A stretch of 64,000 nt of DNA from Arthrobotrys musiformis (lineage: Eukaryota > Ascomycota > Orbiliomycetes > Orbiliales > Orbiliaceae). Under the pieces are notes generated by a model. It was given only the letters and a program-made list of their open reading frames with translations. It was not told the DNA's origin and made no database searches. Shown in pieces: positions 34,486-46,414 of the stretch; the stretch's first letter is position 1, and the number at the start of each line of letters is the position of its first letter. Both the position numbers and the translations under genes were made by a program. The stretch lies in assembly GCA_036971715.1 (NCBI GenBank), contig JAVHJL010000007.1, forward strand, positions 2,108,001 through 2,172,000, written 5' to 3'.

Positions 34486-36261
34486 ATGGTTGCCTCGACA
34501 CTCCTTTCTACTGTCTTGTCCTTGGGACTACTAGGACTTCAGGTTTCTGCCGGTCCTATCACTGGCTCTCAAAAATTTACAAACCTTCGACCTATCCGAG
34601 AAGATGAGTTTTCATCTCAGGAATTCACCCTCACCAATATTCAAAAGAGGGGTGTTGAGAAGTCTATGGACGATGCGATTGAGTTATTACCCATCAATGA
34701 GGATGACTTGACTCCTCGTCACTTGAGGAAAAGGTCGGATGACCTTTCGAGATTAGACCTCAAGGAAAATGTCAGGATGTTCTACGGTGGAGTTGTTTGT
34801 AAGTGTTATGAATATTTACATCTATGTTGGATCTTAGAGATTCCTGAACTCGCCACTAACAAGTTATTTCTTTGAATAGCCAACTCTCAAATGTACATGG
34901 CCAACATGACCTTATACCAGCCCGAAGACGGCCATCCGTTGATCATGATGGAAAGATTCGATGGCCTTCTCAAAGAAGTCTCTTGCGGTACCGGAAGCAT
35001 CACCCTAGACTTCAACCACAAGGATGCTATGGATTATGCTATCAAAACCTGGGACTGGGTCAACGAAGAGACCGATGACTATTTCTTCCTCATTGCCAAC
35101 CATCCAGGTTGTGGTGAGGAAGCTCAACGAAACCCCTATAGAGTCGGCAAAGTTCAGTATGATCAAGAGAAATTCCGAACTGTTCTTACTACCGAAGCCA
35201 TTGAATGGAACTCATTGGCAAGCGACTTCGATATTACTCTTGGAAGCGCAAGCCTCACGAAAAGTGTCTCTAAGCGCAGCCTTAAGAACGCTGACATCAC
35301 AAAGCGTGGATTCTTTGACATCTTCGGCAACTTTGATTTCGGAAAATCCGTCTACTGGGATCTTACAGTCGGCGACAAGAACGGCCGCAAGACGATGATG
35401 TCTGACCCGTTCCGCAGCTACGGTAAAATTGATATTAACTGCGTTGGATGCACTCTTACCGGTGGACTTCAAGTCACTGGCTACATCAAGGTTGTCAAGT
35501 TTGAAATTGCGGAACTTTACCTTGGTGCTAAACCTAAGGACCTTCGTGCAAGGATCGGTCTCGAAGCCATAATCCGTGCAGCCATCCCTCCTGGACTTCT
35601 TAGGGTCGATCAGACCCTCTTCTCCTTGGGAATCCCGGGACTCAGCATTCCCAAGATCTTCCTTCTTGGACCTTCCCTCCAATATGAAGTCGGAGCAGGC
35701 TTCGGCGCTGCCGGTGTCGCCAACCTCAGCGTCGGTGCTGATGTGACTATCCCCAATGACGCCGCTTTATACGTCGATCTCCTAGACGGTTCCAAATCCG
35801 AAGCACACGGGTTCGAAAAGACAGGTATCGACCCTTTCATTGGCCTCAACGATGTCAGCGTCACTGCCTCGGCTGCGGTCTACTCCAAGCCCGTCGTCGC
35901 CTTTGGCATCAAAGTCTTAGACAAGCTCGGTGCCGAATGTACCCTTGAAATCAGCCTCCCCGCAATCGATGCCGACCTCAAGGCCGGTTACAATAAGTAC
36001 GGATTCTGTCCAAATGATCCGGCACCGGAAAAGCAAGCTATCACCACTGGTGTCAAGGCCAACTCTGGTGCAAGCATCGAGCTATGGTTCAGGGCTGGCA
36101 AGTACAGCGGATGGATTCCCAAGATTCTCCCAAGCTTCAACAAGAAAATCTGGGGTGCTAGATGGCCGATTGGAGAACTCTGCTTCCCAATTGCAATCTT
36201 CGGTGGCCCTGGTCCGGTAATCCCGGATGAAGGTACTGCTGCCCCAATCCCACAGGTTTAA
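34486..36261 (+). CDS. Large secreted protein of unknown function (DUF7029/DUF7223-like)
   Basis: Two exons, 34486-34798 and 34880-36261, give 564 aa, with an 81-nt intron (GTAAGT...ATAG). A signal peptide is visible (MVASTLLSTV...LQVSAG). The chain resembles fungal secreted proteins with two uncharacterised domains. The first is a beta-rich module at about residues 105-230 (MTLYQPEDGHPLIMMERFDG, DFNHKDAMDYAIKTW, DDYFFLIANHPGCG). The second is a C-terminal module at about 270-550 (GLSIPKIFLLGPSLQYEVG, FGVGADVTI-like strands, ending GELCFPIAIFGGPGP). I recall these as DUF7029 and DUF7223 but could not check. Several dibasic sites that a Kex2-type protease could cut are present: QKR-G, LRKR-S, SKR-S and ITKR-G. 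Secreted, possibly wall-bound, function unknown. The gene is isolated by over 2.5 kb on both sides and has a TATA box. Confidence 0.88.
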
Positions 36262-38829
36262 ACGGTATCCTTTTAAGGTATATATATGTCGTCTCAACAT
36301 TTAATATATATAATCAAGACTTTTGATGGGTCTTTGCAAGGTGTTATTTGTGGGGTTGGATTTCTTTCTCTCTCTTTATTGTTAAAAGTTATACCCAGGG
36401 TACATTTTGGTTTGGTTTTATCGGGAGGGAATCTGTTTTTGATATTGGGATCTTACAAAAATACCCTGGTTTGCATGGAATTAATCGGTCTCGACGGATA
36501 TGAACACTTGAATTCGGAGCTTCTTGTACATATATATTTTACATCCAATACCCCTTTCTTTATTTAGTCATTTCATTGTATTTTCCTCACCTATAGATTC
36601 TCCATATCCATATATATTTTCCTACATACGCATCCAGCCCCCTCTAGCGCTAGCTCTATACCCGAATGTTCCAATTGCCAAGTTAGCTACGTTAGTCTCG
36701 AGTTCCAAGTTATCGATGCGATGCCCCTAGATATGTCCCTCACTAAATTCCACGATGCTACTATGTTACTTTCCTTATAACCAGTGCATTCCACATTCAG
36801 TCTGATGGGCGTCGAGTGTTTAAGTTTAGATTCCTAGAATTTAGATTTCAATTGTCCAATCAAGAATCCAGTTTCTTCGTCCGTATGTGGCTCCCACCTC
36901 CTATACCGAAGCGTAGATACGCTGCATCCGTCTTCCCCCGATACTAAGATAAGTCGGATACCAATATACACCCTATATTACAGAGCGCTAATATCGTGCC
37001 TAGAACTCCAAGCAGGCAGGCATATCGACACCGAATCTAACTATAATGCAGGTATTTCCACCGCGAGACCAGGTGTTTCTCAGGTATCATTCATGATCTT
37101 ACCACTCATACCAAGGGATAGCATCACGATATATATAGGTTCTCATTTTCAAGCTTTCGCCCAGGTCCCAAGGTTGCAGGGTACTGGGGCCAAATTTTGA
37201 AATTCGTGAATTGCCTCTTCTCGGCTGGCCGAACCGAAGTGCGGATAACAGAACGAGCAGCTCTGTCTTAGGTCGTATGGCTGAGTTTTCGGCTTTGTCT
37301 AAAAATATATGGTCTTCTAGGGGCCTGGGGACCTGTGCTGGGGGGGCATTACAATCGATTTCTGCATTTTAGATTGCAATATCAACGGGATTCTGGAAGA
37401 AACAGCTAAGATGATTTTCTAAATCCCATGTCACTATACCGGAAATTTACCGCATCGATGCATCGCCTCATATTTGGCTTATCCATTGCATAGAACATGG
37501 GATTCGTGTAACATCCACCCAACCTATTATTACTCACGTTTATCCCGACGAGGGAATTCGGAAGAATTCGAGAATTTCCGACTTCTGTAACTGATATCAA
37601 TCACAAGGGTTTGGGAGACCGCTGCGCATTTTATGCAGGCTACTCTGAAACGACGACACACTGATCTAGACGCCAGCTGCGGCTCGCACCCGTTTTATCC
37701 TCTAAATTAGCTTTGTTAGGTAAGTATAGTACTAGCATACGGCGATGAGGATTAGTTGCTTCAGACGCTTTCGAGATCAGATTATGTTCGTATAATGTTG
37801 ACTACACTAAGTAACTACACAGCACTCTGTACACGTTCGTTGACGGTCCGGCCCACGCCCGACAGAAGGCGTAAATTAAATCTCGTCTCGTCCGTGCACA
37901 CTTACAGTGCAGGTGGCGGACATTTAACACTTTCATACCCCAGTTTAAATGACCTCACCCACCAATAGCCGGGGTTCTGTCATCGGATCTGGAAAGTGCC
38001 AATACAGGGGTACAGCAGAAACATTTGAAAACATTTTGAACCTGATGAAAGCCACAGGATGGATGTTATCCAGCCTCGAAGTCAGGATATCGATGATTTC
38101 CTCCATGACTCTCTTGCCTTTTGCAAATTTGTGCATGATCAGGTTCAGCGAAACGCCTCGGAATGTTCCAAACCTGATCTTCAACGCCCAGCCCTGCCGC
38201 AGGAACCGGTACCTGACGCCAATGTAGCCTGTCATATTGGCTCTGCGGCGAGGCTACATGCCTACCCGAAGACGATGCAACAATAGTCGGTCTTGGTTTT
38301 GGCTTGGTATCATGAACCCAAGCAAATAGGAGAGGAAGAATCCCACGCCCAGATGGCTATTTCTAGTCAATTGCTTGGGTTGCATGTTTCCCATTCCCGC
38401 AACTGTCCGTGAGGCTTTGTTTCTCGCTCTTCCGCTCGCTCTTACATATTTCAGCCCTCGTTCCCTCCTTGCTTGTCCTCCTCTTCTCCCCCAGAAGTCC
38501 TACTCCACAATCTTTTTGTAATATTGCCGTCTGTCGATACTATTTTTGTCGTCGCTCTCTCTCTCTGCCCTGCTGGCTTGTGGAACAAGAGCGAAGCACG
38601 CGTTTTCCAACACACTCGTTCACAACACATTTCTCCGTCGATATAGCCTCTCTTTATAGGCGTCTAGACGTCTCCCCAAACTTCAAGAATCTAACCTCTC
38701 GCTCCTACACTTATATACCCTACGCGGGCACTTAAAGGATTCTTCTTATAGCTTCTTATAATCAGTAGTCATCAATTGCTTACCCTTGCTCACTTTTCCT
38801 CGATCAATCAACCAACCAAACCCATCAAA
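36262..38829. other. 2.6 kb spacer with a small coding-like island
   Basis: 3' flank of the secreted-protein gene and promoter of the GH72 gene. Between about 37945 and 38289 base composition turns more even, and three overlapping open frames (two plus, one minus, 75-96 codons) appear. None is recognisable. A CT repeat (about 38558-38568) and pyrimidine-rich leader precede the GH72 start. Confidence 0.4.
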
Positions 38830-40556
38830 ATGCGTTTCTCAACATTAGCCGGCTTGGTAACCCTTGCAACATCTGCTTCAGCAGCACTTACTCCGATCAC
38901 GATCCGTGGAAATGCGTTCTATGCCGGGAACTCTCGTTTCTATGTCCGTGGTGTCGACTACCAGCCCGGTGGGGCTTCAGATCCAAAGGATCCCTTGGCG
39001 GATACTGCGATCTGTGGCCGCGACATCCCGGCTTTGAAAGAGTTGGGCGTGAATGCCGTCCGTGTCTGTAAGTATCTTGTATTACAAATTATATTGAGAG
39101 TTGTTGGCCGTTCGATAATCTAGATCGCCGGTGCTGACTTTATATATAGATATTATAGACAGTGCAGCGGATCATGACGCGTGCATGAAGATGCTCGACG
39201 ATGCTGGTATCTATCTTATCTTGGATGTAAGCATAGCTCTTACTCTCAATCTAGATGTACGCAAAATTGTTAACATAAGTTCCTGGTACATAGGTCAATA
39301 CTCCCAAGCACTCAATTACCCGTAAAGACCCCGGAATCTCCTACAATGAGGTCTACTTGCAGGTAGGGCGCCCATTTTATACGCTTGAACATATCTTGGA
39401 TAATATATATAACTAACAATCCCATTAGCACGTCTTCGGAACCATGGACGTCATGAGCAAATACTCGAACCTGATGGCCTACTTCGCCGGCAACGAGGTC
39501 GTTAATGACGAAACCAATACATATGCCGCCACATTTGTCAAGGCCACAGTTCGGGACATGAAGGCTTACCAAAAGGCCCGCAAGTTGCGAGCTATCCCAA
39601 TTGGCTACTCCGCTGCAGATGTTGCCCAGAACCGTCAACAGATTGCCGAATACATGAACTCCGGACCAGACGATGAGCGTGTTGATTTCCACGGTTACAA
39701 CGATTACTCCTGGTGCGGCGCTGCTAGTTCGTTCCAGATTTCTGGATATGATCAGAAAGTCAAGAATTACACCGGATACGGTATTCCTACTTTGTATGGC
39801 TCTCCATTTTATGATCGATTAATTGCGAACTTGAGTTTGCTAACACTTTATAAGCTTGTCTGAATTCGGATGCAATGTCAACCCCCCAAGAACCTTCACA
39901 GAAATCGAATCGATTTACCACACCAACATGACTGGAGTCTTCAGTGGTGGTCTCGTATACGAGTGGACCCAAGAAGAGAACAAATACGTAAGCTTCAATC
40001 GACTATTCTGAGACTGAAACACTCTTGCTGACAGAAACGGACAATTAAAGGGCCTCGTTGAAGTTTCCAAGGATCTTAAGAGCATCAAGCGTCTCGTCGA
40101 CTATGACAACTTAAAGGAAATGTACAAGAATGTTCCTAACCCAACCGGAGATGGTGGTGCTACTCTTACTGCCGGCAAGGCCTCCGAGTGCCCAGACAAA
40201 GTCGTTGGTGTCTGGGAAGCCGATTGCAGCCTCCCAGCAATGCGTAAGTACCTGCACCAGCTCATATATGCATCCCGGGGAAAGTATACTAATTGAGTTG
40301 TCTCTATTTAGCCAGCAAAGCAGCAGGCTACTTCACTAGCGGTGCTGGTGAACCCCTCGGTCTTAACGGCCCCACCAACCAATGGAGCGGACCTGCCCCT
40401 CCACCAAGCGAGACCGAAAGCGGAGGAGCGGCCGCCGCTACCACCACATCGCCAAACGCTGCCCCCATGGCTCTCCCATCCATGAACTTCGTAGCAATCG
40501 GATCTATCTCTTCGATAGTGATTGCTGGCCTTTTGGGTGGAGCTGCTCTTCTGTAA
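38830..40556 (+). CDS. 1,3-beta-glucanosyltransferase, GH72, GPI-anchored (Gel/Gas)
   Basis: Seven exons, 38830-39067, 39150-39226, 39294-39362, 39429-39793, 39855-39987, 40051-40243 and 40312-40556, give 439 aa. Gas/Gel enzymes cut and rejoin beta-1,3-glucan chains at the outer face of the plasma membrane, elongating wall glucan. Seen: a signal peptide (MRFSTLAGLVTLATSASA), the GH72 start with RFYVRGVDYQPGG, the acid/base glutamate E151 in AGNEV, and the nucleophile E253 in FLSEFGCN, whose phenylalanine codon is split by an intron. The cysteine-rich CBM43/X8 module of longer family members is absent. Instead there is a short Pro/Ser/Ala-rich stalk and a hydrophobic tail (MNFVAIGSISSIVIAGLLGG) that signals GPI attachment. 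All joins preserve frame. Which Gel paralogue it is cannot be decided here. Confidence 0.95.
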
Positions 40557-43500
40557 ACAAATTTTTTTCCTTTGGTTCTTAGATGCATTTTTCTATATGC
40601 ATATACAGGGGACATGTACAAAAAGGAGGAGGGGGGCCGAGGATTAAGTGAAAATTAATTCATTAGAACCTTTGTAGTAAAACTTCTAGCCCTTCGCATT
40701 CTGTTTCCTATTTTTAAGGGAAAGCAAACTTTTTTCTTCTTTCCTTTTCTTCTATTACGCTTTCAAGCCTTCTTCCTGCAGCCTTTTGACGAGATTCCAC
40801 GCTTGACGATAAACAAGTTTTTTTCCCTTATACTTTTTAGTTTTTTTTCAATGGAGAAGTTATTTTAATGCAAGCCGTCTCATTTTGAAGTCCGGGTAGG
40901 TCCGGGGATATTAATCATCTAAAAAAGCACAAGATGCATCTACATACTTACAGATATATGGCCGAATAGCTACAAAGACTTCGGCGCTTGTGAGACCGAA
41001 AAGTATAATACGAACCACCGACGTGATATTTTCCTGTAGACGTGCAGTTATCACCCGCATACTCGGTGCACACGGTCTGCAGCTTTTGTATGCAACGGAG
41101 TTTATACATGTATCCACCGGGAAGTATGGATATGTAGCCAGAAGTATCTAAAAGTGAATCAAATAGGATCGACTTACCTCTATCGACCGCAGAAGGCTTT
41201 AATATCTTGCATAATAGCAAGCCAAAGAATGTAACATCGATATGATGGGTTAGAACACCGGAGCTTTCATGCACGAAAATGTTTTAAAGAGATTCTTTTT
41301 TTGAGCAAACACCGAATTGTAAGCACGGTGAGCTGGCAGCCGGCCGGATTCTAGCCCTTTTATCATTTATCGAGCCGTGAATCGGTTCAATATACCGATC
41401 GTTTTTGGGGTATTGTTTTTTATGCATTGCATGCTGCACAAGGTAGACCATTTCGTCCCGTCTTTAGTCGGCTTGGAATTCCTGAGTTGAGTTTTTTGTT
41501 CCGATATGTGGGTTAAATTTAAAAAGTGCGTTATGCACGAAGTCAAAGACGGGTCGCATGGGTGGACGGAATAGGGAATAGAAAGTGGTTGTGGGAGGAT
41601 AGTGGGATGTTTAAAAAATTTTTCAATCTTGGATGTATACGATCGTGGGTAGAATCGATCGCGTATCGGCAACTAGGAGGCTGGGGGTTTGGTTATCCAA
41701 TTATGCGAGACTATAGCACCCCTCCACATGCAGGTGTGGAGCAATAATAGCAGTTCCAACGCTCAAAATGCAACATTTTTGTGGAGGCTAAGCTCGTGAG
41801 CCCGGGGAACCGAGGTCGGGGAGCTCTAGAGTTCGACGGTCGGTGAGCTGCGCAAAACGCATATGCATGAGTGCAGTGATCCAGCGAGCGCTCGAGTAAG
41901 ATGTGATAGTTATACATACCGCCGCGAAACAGGAAATACAGTCTCGGCACTACAGGAAATACGGGTTTTGGAATTCTCTTGAAATGCAACAAATATGCAG
42001 AAGCACCGTTCGGGGAAAATTCCGATTTGCTTAAAAGTCGTCGCCAGCTGTCGCTGATTTAATTGATAAACTCAAGGTTATAATATCAGTACTTGACTCG
42101 AGGGTTTTTTTTTTCAGCTATCATGCGTCGAGGACGAGACCAATGAATCTTACGGTAGTTACGCCGCCGAACTCGCTTGCTCTATTCCTCAGCTGATGTT
42201 GCAGTCGATCGATATATCTTGGTCAAGAGCGCCATGTGAAATTGACTAGCTGCATAGCATTGTAAGCGAGTCTGTCCTGAAACCTGAAAAATTCCTTGAG
42301 AATCGCAATTGCAGACGAAACAGCATGGTGCTACGCGATAAGACTGATAAGTCTAATCTCGACATCAGGCGCTCCTGAGTAATAGGTGAACAATATTCCA
42401 GAGCTCCGGAGATTGTGCATGTAGAGCAAACAGGAAAATATTACCAACCGCCAGCTGGGAAGATCCAGACTCCCTGGGTCTAGAACTCCTCCTCGGCCGG
42501 CAGCACTACGTCATGGCTAAAGCTGCTCGTGCCCCTTAAAATGTGCGCCATATTTTAAAGGGTCATGTGCAGGAGCACATGGTCCCCGGATTACAACAAG
42601 GAATGCCAGAGGTATGCGCATGGGAAGAAACTAACACCGCCAAAAAAGAGAGAGGAAATAGGGTTTGCCGTATGACCAAGAGTCGCTGGAGGGGGATGGT
42701 CTCACGATAGGAGTAAAACTACAATACCTTATATTTCAGCGAAAACTCTAAAGGCTATTAGATGACGTCAATATATTAGAACCACGAGCCGTCTAGAACA
42801 GTGTGTATGGTTAGTTATATACAGAAACAGCTCTTGGGGTCAATATGCACATCATTTTGCCGTCATGTAAAAACACAAGACCTAGTCTTATGTTGGATCT
42901 TTATCAGCCTCTGGATCTAGAATTGTGGTGCAAAGACTGGCCTCCGCCCAGAGCTAATAACAATCCATATTAGGGACAGGTCTCAGTCTTCACGAAGTAT
43001 TCACGAGTAAGGGCTGAATTTAATCTGTTGGGTTTTGCAGATCATATCTATATGCATGTAGATACCGCCCCAGGGGAATTTATAGAGTGGCAGTGCGGGA
43101 GATATTCAGGGCGCTACGAGGCCTGGGACGAGGTAAAGTTTTCCACCGCCACATCCAAACAATCCTCGATTAGGTTTTGTTTAATGGATAAGATTTCTAA
43201 GACAGAGATCGAGCCAATCAAGTCAGTAGAAATAGCGAAGTTGAGACCTAATTTAGAGAATTAATTGATCGAGATGCCTAGGTATAGGTCCGTGGTTAAG
43301 CTTGGTTAGCTTGTGTAAATATCAAGAGATACTAGAAAAGAATTGGTATTGATATCTAAGCTTATCTTAGATGCATGCTTCCCGAATCTAGATGGGATGC
43401 CGATTGAGCTAAGGCTAGATTTCAAGTAATGGACTCCGATTAGCCATATGCATAATCAATATCTGAAAACGTGGTACCATACTACCACCATATTGACCCT

Positions 43501-44575
43501 AGGGCGATTTGCTTCGGATCAAGGGACCGCTAGCTCACTAGAACCAACCGTTCGGTAATATTTTTAGTTGGGATCAATTTTAATATCCTAGCCATACTCT
43601 TCAAGTTACCAATCCCATGGACCAACGTACGAAGCTGGTCCAACTACAGGAACAGATCCAACTGTTGTAGTTCAGATTCAAAATGCGTTGTAATTCCTCC
43701 TAGGTATCCATCGATGCAAACGGAAGTTTTCAATTAATTCGAGTCGGTCTAAGTCAGTTTCGGGGCCCCAAATTACCATTCTAGGGAATAAAGCTACTTG
43801 AAAAGGTATTCAGATCTATTTAATAAGACATGAATATCTTAGACAACATGTCTCACAGACTTCCAGGGAGTTGTAACCACGGCTCAATACTAGCGAGGAG
43901 ACATCCCAAACCAAGCGAGAGCCGCCTACTTTACCTCTTGAACTTTCCCTCCCCAGTGGCAATCATCGACCGTTTGCAGAACCCGTGATATTGAAAACGG
44001 CGAACCTTATGGTTTAAGTTTGGTAGGGCTATGGTTTTTTGAACTTACCGAAGTCTTGGGTTTGTCCCTGAGAAGTTCTCTAGGACGAATGGCAAAATTC
44101 CGCTACGGGGCCTGTGCAGTTAGACAATTGAGGCACCGTCTACAGGCTGATGCCTATACGAATCTCGTCTGCCTAACTATAGTGGCCTTGAGTAAACTTC
44201 CACGCTTGAAGAGACTTCAGTAAAGTTCAAGTCAAGATCAGGCCAACTCGCAGTCTTCGTCTACACCTTAATTTGAATACTCCCAACAGCCATGTCTCTC
44301 TCTTCGACGATGTTAATCACTGCTGTTGGAGTGTGTGCATGTATCTATATAATATTCGAGAACTCCCTCATGTTACCCTTTTCATAACCCATCCTTCGAT
44401 CGTCGCATCTTCCCCCGCTTGCGGATATCTTTCGTTACGGGAGCATTAATTGATCAACGCACTGATCTGCTATATCGAGATCTGGCCCATCCTACATCCG
44501 TTTTCCTTTAATTCGGAAGTATTGCTCTCTAGTACAAATATTCCTTAGTGCTAGACAAATTCCAGGGTTTTCAAA
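40557..44575. other. 4.0 kb gene-free spacer
   Basis: No supported gene. T-rich 3' flank of GH72 (40720-40860), an inverted repeat CTCCACA/TGTGGAG (41722-41741) and otherwise featureless A/T-leaning DNA. Frames such as 43028-43264 lack an ATG and have no protein features. Confidence 0.45.
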
Positions 44576-45613
44576 ATGCATCTCATCGGCAGAAGAGCTT
44601 CACTACTTTCCATCCTCGCCGCCTCAGAGTTCATGTTCTTTGGTGCGCCGGGAGTAAAGGCAGCACCGATTACCTCCGCGATGGATCCACTTATTCTCGA
44701 AGAACCCGAAACGGACGTAACTAGTGCAGCTGCAGGCAGTTCCTCCGCAGCTGCGATTGCTGGAAGAGCAGCAAAGAGCTGGTGGGTTCCCACACAGGAT
44801 ACAACGTGGCAGATTCAGCTTTCTGGAACGATCGACCAGACTGTAGCTGTTGATGCGATCGAAATCGATGCCGATACCGATAAGGCAACAGTCCAAGCTC
44901 TGAAAGCCAAGGGCATGAAAGTTATTGCATACCTATCTGCCGGGTCGTGGGAGAACTGGAGGTCAGATGCTGCTAGTTTCCCTAAAAGCATTAGGGGTAA
45001 AGACCTAGACGGCTGGCCAGGTGAAAAATGGCTTGATATACGTCAAATTTCTACTTTGAGGAGGCTCATGCAAAAACGAGTTTTGAAGGCCAAGGCTAAG
45101 GGTTTCGATGGTGTCGACTGGGATAACGTCGACGGATATACTCAGAAGTCTGGGTTTGCAATCACCGCGGCTCATCAAATCGCCTACAACAAGATGTTAG
45201 CAGATATCAGTCATAACTTGAAGATGACTGTAGCTTTGAAGAACGACCTCGACCAAGCCAAGACACTCGCCCGTTACTTTGATTATGCTGTCAACGAACA
45301 GTGCAGCTACTACGACGAGTGCGACCTATTGGAACCATTCTTATCGAGCGGGAAAGCAGTCGTTGGATTGGAGTACCCGGGGGAGGGCGACGATACTCGG
45401 TCACAAGCTGAGGTCATTGCCGCAACCGACGCACGAACTTATACACTCATCAAGAAGCTTGACCTTGGAGCTTGGGGATTCTCGGTTCGAAAAAAAGCGG
45501 AGATCACCGGCACCACCAGCTCGAAAACTGTCAGTAAAACTAAAGCTGCAGAGCTAAAGGCAGCTATTCAGAAGGCCAGGGAATCTTCCGCGGGATCAAG
45601 TTCCAGCACATAG
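44576..45613 (+). CDS. Secreted endo-alpha-1,4-galactosaminidase, GH114
   Basis: A single exon of 345 aa. The N-terminus (MHLIGRRASLLSILAASEF...VKA) is a signal peptide or uncleaved anchor, followed by an Ala/Ser-rich spacer to about residue 66. The GH114 TIM barrel covers about 68-310: TTWQIQLSGTID (76-87), VIAYLSAGSWENWR (116-129), KGFDGVDWDNVDGY (175-188), YAVNEQCSYYDECD (237-250). The aspartates at 181/183/186 and E241 occupy the strand ends where catalytic acids lie in this family. GH114 enzymes cleave poly-galactosamine; the fungal prototype, Ega3 of Aspergillus fumigatus, acts on galactosaminogalactan, an adhesive exopolysaccharide. The tail is Ser/Thr/Lys-rich. In A. fumigatus the gene sits with other galactosaminogalactan genes; here none of those partners is visible nearby. 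Confidence 0.93.
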   Translation: MHLIGRRASLLSILAASEFMFFGAPGVKAAPITSAMDPLILEEPETDVTSAAAGSSSAAAIAGRAAKSWWVPTQDTTWQIQLSGTIDQTVAVDAIEIDADTDKATVQALKAKGMKVIAYLSAGSWENWRSDAASFPKSIRGKDLDGWPGEKWLDIRQISTLRRLMQKRVLKAKAKGFDGVDWDNVDGYTQKSGFAITAAHQIAYNKMLADISHNLKMTVALKNDLDQAKTLARYFDYAVNEQCSYYDECDLLEPFLSSGKAVVGLEYPGEGDDTRSQAEVIAATDARTYTLIKKLDLGAWGFSVRKKAEITGTTSSKTVSKTKAAELKAAIQKARESSAGSSSST

Positions 45614-46414
45614 TTTTCCTATCCGTTTGTATTATCCACGATTTTATTCGTTGGCTTTGGTTCGCGGGCATAAGTTTTTGTATACGTTCATTAGTTCAAA
45701 AGTTTGGAGCATTGGTCGGTTAATTATAGTTATAGTACTCGGATGGGGTTTGATTGGTTTGAACTTTGCATCTTTTTTGGCATCATTGATTGGAGCGCGT
45801 CCTGAAGTATTATCAGTCGAAAATCTCACATTATATACATGTAAAAGGCCAAATAGATCATATCTATCAGGATTCTTTTTTTCTTTTTCTATGCACAATA
45901 CTCCCACTTCGCGAAGATTTGTCTGAAGTATACTTAAGTATTAATCTGTCCACGTAGCTACATTAAAATGTGGTAAAATATGCGTTGGTAAGAAGTTGAA
46001 TTCGATCAAGAGCCCAAATGGTTTGGACTACCCGGCTTCCTCGCTGGCCCTAAACGGTCAGTCGTGTCCAGGCCGGCAAAGTGACTTAACCCGATTTAGT
46101 TTACAATATCAAAGTCTGGAGTTATAAGCCTGGGACGGAGCCTAGGATGATCGATGATCTGAGAGCCCGCCCACGTGTGTGTGTTGCTGACAGGAATTAC
46201 GAATGCCCGGAGGCGGCCACCTAAATTTGTCCGCTTAAGCCCCGTTACTTCCGACCTAATCCCCCCCATAACCCGATCTCACAACCCTTTTTAAGTCGCA
46301 GACCGCGATTGAATCCCCTCTCCAGCTTATTCAGACCCCTCAGTAAAGCAACTACATACATAGGCATCTTTTGAAAATTTAAAGATTTACGACTAGAGCA
46401 CGCGAATTCGATTC
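45614..46414. other. 0.8 kb spacer
   Basis: 3' flank of GH114 and promoter/leader of the NAPE-PLD gene. An open frame of about 99 codons (45627-45926) runs through the 3' flank and looks like chance. Nothing else was seen. Confidence 0.5.
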
